Shown here: piece after piece, positions 5,439-12,594 of the stretch
How the letters are laid out: each line of letters starts with the position of its first letter
Position numbering within the stretch: the first letter of the stretch is position 1
NCBI GenBank assembly: GCA_021200415.1
Contig: JAJQGO010000045.1
Coordinates: 1-44,892, forward strand
Direction: 5' to 3'
Source of the DNA: Ruminococcus sp.
GTDB lineage: Bacteria > Bacillota > Clostridia > Oscillospirales > Ruminococcaceae
DNA: 44,892 nt
Program-made: the position numbers and the translations under genes
Notes under the pieces: model-generated
Seen by the model: the letters and a program-made list of their open reading frames with translations, nothing else
Databases searched by the model: none
What the model was told of the DNA's origin: nothing

Positions 5439-7682
5439 ATGGTTGATATAAATGATAAGCTGGCTGCGGCCGCCAACAGCGGAGTACACCGTTCGAGCTA
5501 TCAGGCGACAAGCCCAAAGTTTGGAATGAACAGGCCGGCTTTGGGGACAATAACAGGCGGAACATTGCCGGAGGGTATGCAGCAAGATGTACAGGAAGCT
5601 GCAAGCATGGTAAGGGCAATGCAGGAGCCGTTGGAAATACTAAAGGCGCAGAGCGAGAACAAAGAACCGGAGCTTAGTCTTGATACGGTAACAGATGAGC
5701 AAAAAGAAAAAATAATGAAAGCATTTACCAACTGCCGGGATATTGCGGAAAATCATTACACCAGTGTTGTAGAGGACGCAATCAGGCACAGGCGCGAGGT
5801 ATACGAAGCAGATGTCGACTATTACAAGCGAATGTTCCCAAGGCTTTCGGAGACAAGCAACTGGGTATCGAAGGACGTAAAAACTTCTTGCTCATGGATT
5901 TTATGCGGCATGATGGAAGCGTTCTGCGGCAGCGACGCGCCGTTATCAGTTAAAGGCGTGAATGTTGATGATGATGAGATCGCGTCAAAGATACAGGAGC
6001 TTGTGCGTTACCAGTTGGAAAAAAAGAACGACTGGTATAATTTCTGCCAGACGACTATCAGCTATGCGTTAAGTGAAAACTTTGCCGTTGCTAAAGTCTG
6101 GTGGAAACGGGAAGAAGAACGCACACCAATGGAAATGATGCTGGATCTGAAAAGCGTCGATGAGATTATATCGCTGGTTATGGCTTCGACAAGCGGGGAC
6201 ATTGACAATCTGAGCTTTGAAGAAATAGAAGATACTGACGATTTCCTGAAAGTTTCTTATGAGCAGGTAAGGTTGAAAAGTAACCACCCGGTTGTAGAGT
6301 ATGTGCCGACAAGCGAAATCCGTTATACGCCTGACGCGGCTAATATACATGACTGCAAGTTTGTAGCGCATCGAAAAGTTGTAAGGGGCGACTATCTGAA
6401 GCGGAGAGAAAGGGACGGCATTTATAAGAACATTGACACAGCGCTGGAAAAATATGACAAAGGCAACACTATGCCGTCAGCGCTTGACTATGATTATGAC
6501 GTTGACCGTTTCAGCCGCAGCAAAGTCCCTGACGATAACGATAATGCTTCCAAAGAGATGGAGCTGTACGAGGCGTATTTGCAGGTTGACTACAATAACG
6601 ACGGCATTTATGAGAACATTATTGTACACGCTATCGGGGACGAGCCTATAAGAATAGCAAAGAATGATTTTGATTTCCCGCCGTTCTTTATATGCGAAAG
6701 TCAGCCGTCGCCTAATGCTGTGTTCAATAAAGACAGTTCGACGGACAGCCTTGAACAGCAGCAGCATTTGAAAACAGCGCTTATCCGGCAGGTAATAACG
6801 AATCTGGCGAAAAACAATGCACCACGCATTTTTGTTAACGACCGCAATGTGGATATGGATGCTTTATTGAGCGGCAATGAGATTATCTCGGTAATGGGAA
6901 ATCCGGGGGAAAATGTATTTGTTCCTCCGAGCCTGCCTATATCGGGTATGACAATGGATCTTATCAATTATGCGCAGAACGAGATTGAAGCGCAGTCAGG
7001 CTCTACGAGATATAATCAGGGGCTTGATTCTAATTCATTGAACAGTACCGCTACAGGCATTACGGCGATTTTAGGTATGGCGGAGAAACGCAATAAGATG
7101 GTTGCGCGAAGTATAGCAGAAAAATTCTTTATCCCGATTTATAAATTTATTATTCTGCTTGACCAGAAGTATATGCGGGACGAGGAAATGGTACGCCTTA
7201 CAAATAAAACGCTGTCTATCCGCAAGGAAGATCTGGATATAGACTATGACCTTATTGTAAACGTAGGGCAGGGGGCAAGCACAAGGGAAGCGCAGATACA
7301 ATATCTGCTGCTGGTTATGAGCCAGCTTTATCCACAGCTTGCGAATGCCGGTATTGCTAACGCAAAGAGCTGGTATAACCTTGGGTGTAAACTGCTGGAA
7401 GCTTTGGGCTTGCGAGATGTATCGCAATACTTGTTAGACCCTGAAAGCGAACAGGCGCAGCTTGCAGCAAGGCAAGCGCAGCAGGCACAGGCACAGGCGC
7501 AGGCAGAGGCATTGCAGAACAGCTTGCAGCTTTCGATTGCAAAATCTTCTGTGCCGCGGGTTACGGTCGATGTTTCCAAACTGCCGCCGGACGTACAGAA
7601 AGATTTTATTCAAAAGAAGTTCGGTATTACTACTACGGAAAGGGCGATAGCAGAACACGAGGTGTTAATGCAAAATGGATAA
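5439..7682 (+). CDS. Portal protein (podovirus, P22-like class)
   Basis: This 747-residue protein is the dodecameric channel at the capsid vertex. Length and layout match large podoviral portals: an acidic N-terminal region, a body with the segment NEIEAQSGSTRYNQGLDSNS followed by TATGITAILGMAEKRNKMVA, which is typical of P22-type portals, and a C-terminal Gln/Ala helix (residues about 680-700, QLAARQAQQAQAQAQAEALQ) resembling a barrel extension. It follows the terminase and precedes the scaffold and capsid genes. Its end overlaps the next ORF by 8 bp. Confidence 0.92.
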   Translation: MVDINDKLAAAANSGVHRSSYQATSPKFGMNRPALGTITGGTLPEGMQQDVQEAASMVRAMQEPLEILKAQSENKEPELSLDTVTDEQKEKIMKAFTNCRDIAENHYTSVVEDAIRHRREVYEADVDYYKRMFPRLSETSNWVSKDVKTSCSWILCGMMEAFCGSDAPLSVKGVNVDDDEIASKIQELVRYQLEKKNDWYNFCQTTISYALSENFAVAKVWWKREEERTPMEMMLDLKSVDEIISLVMASTSGDIDNLSFEEIEDTDDFLKVSYEQVRLKSNHPVVEYVPTSEIRYTPDAANIHDCKFVAHRKVVRGDYLKRRERDGIYKNIDTALEKYDKGNTMPSALDYDYDVDRFSRSKVPDDNDNASKEMELYEAYLQVDYNNDGIYENIIVHAIGDEPIRIAKNDFDFPPFFICESQPSPNAVFNKDSSTDSLEQQQHLKTALIRQVITNLAKNNAPRIFVNDRNVDMDALLSGNEIISVMGNPGENVFVPPSLPISGMTMDLINYAQNEIEAQSGSTRYNQGLDSNSLNSTATGITAILGMAEKRNKMVARSIAEKFFIPIYKFIILLDQKYMRDEEMVRLTNKTLSIRKEDLDIDYDLIVNVGQGASTREAQIQYLLLVMSQLYPQLANAGIANAKSWYNLGCKLLEALGLRDVSQYLLDPESEQAQLAARQAQQAQAQAQAEALQNSLQLSIAKSSVPRVTVDVSKLPPDVQKDFIQKKFGITTTERAIAEHEVLMQNG

Positions 7683-7971
7683 AAAGCTGGGAAATAAACA
7701 TATACGGTCAGCCGAATATAATAAGGAGCGTATGTCTTTGGTACAGCAGATGATTATCGATGGGCAGGACGCCGAGGCCGTGTATAAATATGCGTACAAA
7801 TTGAAAAAAGACGTGGAGCAGGAGGTGCTTAATTTTCTGCTCACGTCTAAGAATAAAGATGAGGTCGCCGAAATGCAACAGTATTACAGAATCGTTTGCC
7901 GCTTTGTTGATATGTTGGCGCATGTAGCATCGCTTGGAAAACGTAAGGCGAACGAGCTTATGGAGAAGTAA
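7675..7971 (+). CDS. Small helical head protein, unknown function
   Basis: The protein has 98 residues, is predicted all-helical and highly charged, and starts MDKKLGNKHIRSAEY. It overlaps the portal stop codon by 8 bp and lies just upstream of the scaffold, so it is co-translated with head-assembly genes. There is no membrane segment or recognised motif. It could be a small assembly cofactor; that is inference from position. Confidence 0.65.
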   Translation: MDKKLGNKHIRSAEYNKERMSLVQQMIIDGQDAEAVYKYAYKLKKDVEQEVLNFLLTSKNKDEVAEMQQYYRIVCRFVDMLAHVASLGKRKANELMEK

Positions 7972-7998
7972 TAGACAAAATTATGGAGGGTAATCGCA

Positions 7999-9222
7999 AT
8001 GGACATGGAAAATACAACGCAGGTTAACGAAGCGCAAAACATTCCCGCAGAACCAGCAAAAAACGACGTCGCAGAAACGCCTGTGAGCGTCCAAACAGAG
8101 CCAACGAATACAAATACTAGCGCAGAGCAGGAAAATGGCTCTGCGGGGCAGCAAACGCCTGTGGAGAGCAAAAGCAAAATTATAGCGCGCGGAGGAAGCA
8201 GCAAAGGCCATTCCGGGTACGTCCTGGTCAAAGATGAGAATGGGAAACGTACTTTGAAGCCTGCCGATGAGGTAGAAAAAGAGCCTGAAAAGGAAAAAAT
8301 GGAAGAAAGTAATAATGCTGACGATGGTAAGCCTAGGATTGCGGAACAGGCCGAAGAAGTAAAAGAACAGTTGGAGCAAAAGCCTGAACCGTATAACCTT
8401 GACGAATTTTCTACGGCGCTTGCCAACGGCAATGTAAATGAAAGCCGCGTGCCTGACGAATACAAACAGCAATACGCTAATTACAAAATACAGCAGGCAA
8501 TAGAAGCGCGCAATCAACAAATTAAAGCGCAGCAGGAGCAGCGCGAAAATTTAAACAAGCAGCTTACGCCCGAACAGACGCAGGAGAACATGAAGCAGTT
8601 CCTTACCGGGTTGGACAATGAAGCAGGGAAACGTGCCGCCGTCGCTATCGGATTCACACAGGAAGATATAGAGAATATTGAGTTTATGGACGACGACGAT
8701 CCGAAGCTAATCCAGTACAAGCTTTCAAAGGAATGGTACAGGAACGAGCTGATAACCAACATGCAGCAGCGGGCAATGACCGAGAATAATGCGCGGCAGA
8801 AACAAGCGGAAATCTATAGTGGCATAACGCAGTTCATCACTGCCGAGAAAGCAAAAGAACCAAACTTTGACGCGATTGAAAAGCTCATGGTGCAGCGGGT
8901 AGATACATTGCCGCATGGCGAAGGCAAGCGCGTGGAGGCAGTCCTGACAGCATTGCAAAACGGGACTATTACTGACCAGCAGTCTGTTGCGCTACGTGAG
9001 TATTACGACGCTACGCGCAAAGAATATTACGCAAAGAAAGCCGGGCTGAGTAATAAACCAAAGGCCGCGCCAAAGCCGCCTGTAGTAGAACAGCCGGGCA
9101 GCGGGCAAGGTGTAGCACGCAAATATGTGCCTGACTATAATGCCCTGCGCAATTCAAACGAACGCGGCCGGCTGGCATGGCTGGCAGAATTTATCAAAAA
9201 CAGGGATAGTAAAAGTCGATAA
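7999..9222 (+). CDS. Capsid scaffolding protein (putative)
   Basis: The protein has 407 residues, with a disordered N-terminal half of about 120 residues rich in Glu, Gln, Pro, Thr and Asn, then long coiled-coil-like helices (residues about 140-330), and a basic C-terminal end finishing FIKNRDSKSR. This highly charged helical composition and the location between portal and major capsid protein match phage scaffolds such as P22 gp8. A GGAGGGT ribosome-binding site precedes the ATG. No protease domain is visible. Confidence 0.75.
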   Translation: MDMENTTQVNEAQNIPAEPAKNDVAETPVSVQTEPTNTNTSAEQENGSAGQQTPVESKSKIIARGGSSKGHSGYVLVKDENGKRTLKPADEVEKEPEKEKMEESNNADDGKPRIAEQAEEVKEQLEQKPEPYNLDEFSTALANGNVNESRVPDEYKQQYANYKIQQAIEARNQQIKAQQEQRENLNKQLTPEQTQENMKQFLTGLDNEAGKRAAVAIGFTQEDIENIEFMDDDDPKLIQYKLSKEWYRNELITNMQQRAMTENNARQKQAEIYSGITQFITAEKAKEPNFDAIEKLMVQRVDTLPHGEGKRVEAVLTALQNGTITDQQSVALREYYDATRKEYYAKKAGLSNKPKAAPKPPVVEQPGSGQGVARKYVPDYNALRNSNERGRLAWLAEFIKNRDSKSR

Positions 9223-9285
9223 GCTGCCCCCCGGGCTGATCGATGTTTAGCTATATATATTATTATTAAAGATGAGGTGAATTTA

Positions 9286-10488
9286 ATGGCAATCAATGAC
9301 GTAACCCGCAGCCTTGGCCCTTCCGAGTCACAAAGTCATACTACGGAAGCCATAGGACATGCGGAAGATTATTCTGACATTATCGTCAACATTTCCCCAG
9401 AAGTTACTTTTTTCCTGTCTCGTATGGGGGAGGCAGAAGATGCGACTTCCCTCAAATTCGGTTGGACTACCGAAGGCATTGACCCTCCAGGCATTAACGC
9501 GCACTTGGAGAAAGAGGACTACGGTTCTCATAAGGTCGGCTCTCTGCGCCACGCTGAAAATAACTGCCAGTTCTTTATCAACGACGGTTATGTAACCGAA
9601 GCGCAGCGCAAGGTAGCAAAGGTTTACAATCCGCAGGACGAAAAAGTTCGTCTGCTCAAAAACGTGCTGCGCAAGCACGCCCGCGATATTGAGTTTGCGA
9701 TTGTAACCAACTCTACCACCAATGCAGAAAGCGGCAATACTGCTGCATTGACCGGCGGTATTCCGTATTTCCTGCAAAGTAACCGTATCGGCTGCACGAT
9801 CGGTGAAAATGGCATCGTGACTACCACCGAGGAACATTATTTAGTTACCGGTGATTTCGTGTACTTTAGTGCAAGCACCATGCCTGACGGGCTGGAAGCA
9901 AACGAGGCATATTACATCCGTGTTGATGATACCAATCCTAAAACCGCGTTTACTATCTTCAACACCATGAACGACGCAGTACGCAATATTACCGACAATC
10001 AGGTTATCCCCCTCTCCACTACCACTAACACCCTGCAAATTGAGATTAACAATATCGTAGATTTGGGCGGCAAGAGCGATTTCACCTTGGACGATTTGGA
10101 CAAGGCTATGGAGATGGCTTATAACCGCGGCGGTAATCCTACCCTTGCGGTTATGTCCCCCGCGAAGAAGCGCATTTTCAGCAAGCTGATTACCGCAGCT
10201 ACTACTATTAACCGCAACATGAAGGGCGACCGCAAAATCGACTTAGTAGCGGCTGCCGTAGAAACAGACTACGGCACTCTGACCGCAGAGACCCACCGCC
10301 TGTATCCGTTCGATCGTATTGACCTGATGGATATGGACTACTGGGATTTGAAGTGGTTCGAGCGTACCCATGAGGTAACCGGGCTGCCTAAAGTCGGCAC
10401 TTACGATTCCTTCGTAGTACAGGCATGGCTGGGTGTAAAAGGTACTCAACCGCTTGCGTCTGCTGCTATTACCGGCATTAAACGCTAA
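9286..10488 (+). CDS. Major capsid protein
   Basis: The 400-residue shell protein belongs, by my reading, to the SU10/DUF5309-like HK97-fold group: an N-terminal arm (MAINDVTRSLGPSESQSHTT), then a body with the MSPAKKRIFSKLI and DRIDLMDMDYWDLKWFERTH segments. A central insertion at about residues 185-265 (YLVTGDFVYFSASTMPDGLE onward) looks like an inserted beta domain. ATG at 9286 has GAGG 8 bases upstream; the in-frame GTG at 9277 overlaps that site. Codon choice is clearly biased (ACC, CGC, CTG, few ATA or AGG), as expected for the most abundant virion protein. A strong terminator follows immediately. Confidence 0.9.
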   Translation: MAINDVTRSLGPSESQSHTTEAIGHAEDYSDIIVNISPEVTFFLSRMGEAEDATSLKFGWTTEGIDPPGINAHLEKEDYGSHKVGSLRHAENNCQFFINDGYVTEAQRKVAKVYNPQDEKVRLLKNVLRKHARDIEFAIVTNSTTNAESGNTAALTGGIPYFLQSNRIGCTIGENGIVTTTEEHYLVTGDFVYFSASTMPDGLEANEAYYIRVDDTNPKTAFTIFNTMNDAVRNITDNQVIPLSTTTNTLQIEINNIVDLGGKSDFTLDDLDKAMEMAYNRGGNPTLAVMSPAKKRIFSKLITAATTINRNMKGDRKIDLVAAAVETDYGTLTAETHRLYPFDRIDLMDMDYWDLKWFERTHEVTGLPKVGTYDSFVVQAWLGVKGTQPLASAAITGIKR

Positions 10489-10492
10489 CCTG

Positions 10493-10535
10493 AAAATTAC
10501 CGGGCAGATAATATTAGTCTGCCCGGTAATTTTTA
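10493..10535 (+). terminator. Strong intrinsic terminator after the capsid gene
   Basis: A perfect 16-bp stem (AAAATTACCGGGCAGA with its complement) around a 9-base loop ends in TTTT. It lies 5 bp after the capsid stop codon. It probably raises capsid mRNA relative to the downstream connector genes through partial termination. Confidence 0.9.
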
Positions 10536-10538
10536 TAT

Positions 10539-10605
10539 GCTGGCGTAGCTCAAGATTAGAGAGGGCTAAAGAGCCATGATGCAGGTTCAAGCCCTGCCGC
10601 CAGCC
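10539..10605 (+). tRNA. tRNA-like element with a degenerate anticodon arm
   Basis: The 67-nt sequence has a perfect 7-bp acceptor stem GCTGGCG / CGCCAGC, the usual TA at positions 8-9, a D-arm start GCTC with a weak GAGA partner, and a canonical T arm GCAGG-TTCAAGC-CCTGC. Between the D and T arms there is room only for GGCT-AAAG-AGCC, a 4-bp stem with a 4-base loop, so there is no normal 7-base anticodon loop. It is about 6 bases shorter than a standard tRNA. It is a tRNA mimic or a decayed tRNA gene; an ordinary decoding role is unlikely. Confidence 0.5.
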
Positions 10606-10628
10606 AATTTTTTTCAGGAGGGTAAGCA

Positions 10629-10949
10629 ATGTTAGTAAACCAACGGTTAGTACTTGAACACGATTCAAAAGGAACGCTGCGGCTTTACAACACCTACGAC
10701 CAAAGCCCTGCCGCAGAGGTGGCAAGGGAATGTACTGCTAACGGAGGCGGGCGCGTGAAGCTTCCCAGCGGCAGCGAGATAAGGGCAATGGGATTTATAC
10801 CGCAGGAAATGTGGCTGTATGACCCATGGCTTTTGATGGCGCGAAAAGCCCAACGAGCCGGGGATAAAGGCGAATACACAAAGTGGCTGCGAAAATTCTT
10901 TGAAGTACACAAAGAATATACGCCTGTTATACCTAAGAAATATCTTTAA
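10629..10949 (+). CDS. Small head protein, unknown function
   Basis: The protein has 106 residues, with a mixed N-terminal half (LVLEHDSKGTLRLYNTYDQS) and a basic helical C-terminal half ending VIPKKYL. A CAGGAGGG ribosome-binding site precedes the ATG. It lies between capsid and connector genes, so a head-completion role is plausible. I do not recognise the family. Confidence 0.65.
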   Translation: MLVNQRLVLEHDSKGTLRLYNTYDQSPAAEVARECTANGGGRVKLPSGSEIRAMGFIPQEMWLYDPWLLMARKAQRAGDKGEYTKWLRKFFEVHKEYTPVIPKKYL

Positions 10950-10978
10950 AGCTAGATGCGCAGGGGGAGTGATGGAAA

Positions 10979-11617
10979 TTGTCTGTAACATACAAAGAGC
11001 TAAAGCGGCTTATCCGTTTCAAGGAGAAAGATAACAATGAAATTCGCTTTAGCGATTACGACATAAAAGAAGCGCTGAATGAATGTATACGGTATTTCAA
11101 TAATTCGTATGCGTTACAGAACAGCGACTTTTTGGAAAAAACAGTAGTATTCAACGAAAGCGAGATGAACGCCGAAGTTGCGGCGCAGAACGAAGAACTT
11201 GATGAAGATGAGCAGTTATCGCTTTACGATTTCAAGCGTACAGGGGTAGAGCTGCCGGACGATTTCGTATCATTGCAGGGAATTGCTTTTGGAAATTCTA
11301 ATGAGCTACTGCACCCGACAGAGGGCATTCGTATCCCGCATTACAACGAGTATAAAATTACAGGCGATCGCCTGTATCTTGGCGCGCCTTATGTACGAAT
11401 GATTTACAAGGCAGCATTGTCGGAGGTAAAAGATGAAGCAGATGTTATTGAAGTACCGTTTATCTTTAAAGATACTCTAGCAAAAATAACCTGCATGATT
11501 CTGGAAAACAGCGCCAGCACAGATACGCTCATGGAAGCGGTCAACAATGCCGCAGTTATTCTTGTAGGCCGTCGGCGCTATGCCAATGCAAGAATCAGAA
11601 TGCCATTTATGGTATAG
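10979..11617 (+). CDS. Head-tail connector / adaptor protein (putative)
   Basis: The protein has 212 residues with an N-terminal helical part (ELKRLIRFKEKDNNEIRFSD, ALNECIRYFNNSY) and a beta-rich middle (YKITGDRLYLGAPYVRMIYK). This helix bundle plus beta layout, and the position after the capsid gene, match head-completion adaptors of the P22 gp4 / gp6 type. The start is TTG, with GGGGGAG about 10 bases upstream; no ATG is available in frame near it. Confidence 0.65.
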   Translation: MSVTYKELKRLIRFKEKDNNEIRFSDYDIKEALNECIRYFNNSYALQNSDFLEKTVVFNESEMNAEVAAQNEELDEDEQLSLYDFKRTGVELPDDFVSLQGIAFGNSNELLHPTEGIRIPHYNEYKITGDRLYLGAPYVRMIYKAALSEVKDEADVIEVPFIFKDTLAKITCMILENSASTDTLMEAVNNAAVILVGRRRYANARIRMPFMV

Positions 11618-11629
11618 AAGGATTTAGTA

Positions 11630-12115
11630 ATGTATACAAAAGCAGATGTTGCAATTCCGACGCTGCATTTCGCAGATGACAAAGCATTGCAGAACAGTTT
11701 GAGGTATTGGCAGAAGATGCTGCATCTTGAGGACTGGTATATAAAAGCCGTACTGGTAGACAAGCTGACTGACGACGACGGCGCGGAGCTGTCGGGGCAG
11801 AACATTATGACGTTGGAAAACAAGGAAGCATTTATAAAGATAAGCAGGACAGCAGGCGAAAAACCGGAAGCGTACATGAAGCACTGTGACGAGCTTACGC
11901 TTGTGCACGAACTGCTGCACTGTTCTATTGTGCTTATGGAAAAGGACAGCCCCACGTTAGAAGCTGCTTCGTTTGCGCTTGCGGAACACCAGAAGATTGA
12001 GACGCTGGCTAAAGCCTTTATTATGGTAAGATACGGCGTAGCAAAAGACTGGTTCTTCAAGGAAGAAAAGGAGGCTAAAACTAATGCTTGTATCAAGCGC
12101 AATAAGCCGGATTAA
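11630..12115 (+). CDS. HELLH-motif putative zinc metallopeptidase-like protein
   Basis: The 161-residue protein carries LVHELLHCSIV at about residues 88-98, an HExxH zinc-binding motif, and further downstream an AEHQKIETLAKAF helix whose Glu could be the third ligand. The family is unknown to me. It sits between two connector genes and overlaps the next one by 32 bp, so it is made with head-tail joining proteins. It might process or chaperone a virion protein, or be a catalytically dead structural zincin. Confidence 0.6.
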   Translation: MYTKADVAIPTLHFADDKALQNSLRYWQKMLHLEDWYIKAVLVDKLTDDDGAELSGQNIMTLENKEAFIKISRTAGEKPEAYMKHCDELTLVHELLHCSIVLMEKDSPTLEAASFALAEHQKIETLAKAFIMVRYGVAKDWFFKEEKEAKTNACIKRNKPD

Positions 12116-12551
12116 AGCCGCAGGGCATGATATTTCCGAGGAATACAGCAACGAGGACTGCATAGCATTTCTTAATACAGCGATACAGCAGATTTCTTCG
12201 CTGTTGATAGCGGCGCAGTACCCCGCACTGGTGCAGGAAGTGCTGGTGCGTAACGGCGACAACCTGCCACAGAATTATATCAAATGCGCAGGGACGTATC
12301 CCATTAAAATGACCAATAATAAGGCTGTGATTATAGATGATGATGTTGAAGCAGTAGCTTTCCGCTACTGGGCAACACCAGACCTTATAACCGCAGATGA
12401 TACAGAGCTGCCGTATTCGCATGATGCGATTAACGAGGTTATTCTCAAGGGGGCTGTCATTCTGGCATTGAATGAGAATGAATACGACGTGACGCAGGAT
12501 AGCTCACTGATGAGTTCCCTGCAATCCGCTATCGCAAGCGCGATGGCGTAA
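12084..12551 (+). CDS. Head-tail joining protein (putative)
   Basis: The 155-residue protein has N-terminal helices (ISRIKAAGHDISEEYSNEDC, FLNTAIQQISSLLI), a beta-rich middle, and an alanine-rich C-terminal helix. The pattern of an N-terminal helix pair with an EYSNED-type turn is common in phage tail-completion adaptors. It overlaps the HELLH gene and precedes the first tail gene. Confidence 0.6.
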   Translation: MLVSSAISRIKAAGHDISEEYSNEDCIAFLNTAIQQISSLLIAAQYPALVQEVLVRNGDNLPQNYIKCAGTYPIKMTNNKAVIIDDDVEAVAFRYWATPDLITADDTELPYSHDAINEVILKGAVILALNENEYDVTQDSSLMSSLQSAIASAMA

Positions 12552-12594
12552 CATACTGTAAAACAAACGCAGAGCAAAAAGGTGGTGGTGGTAA

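Noticed and set aside
10539-10605. Ordinary functional tRNA gene
   Set aside because: No 7-base anticodon loop can be formed, so I report it only as tRNA-like.
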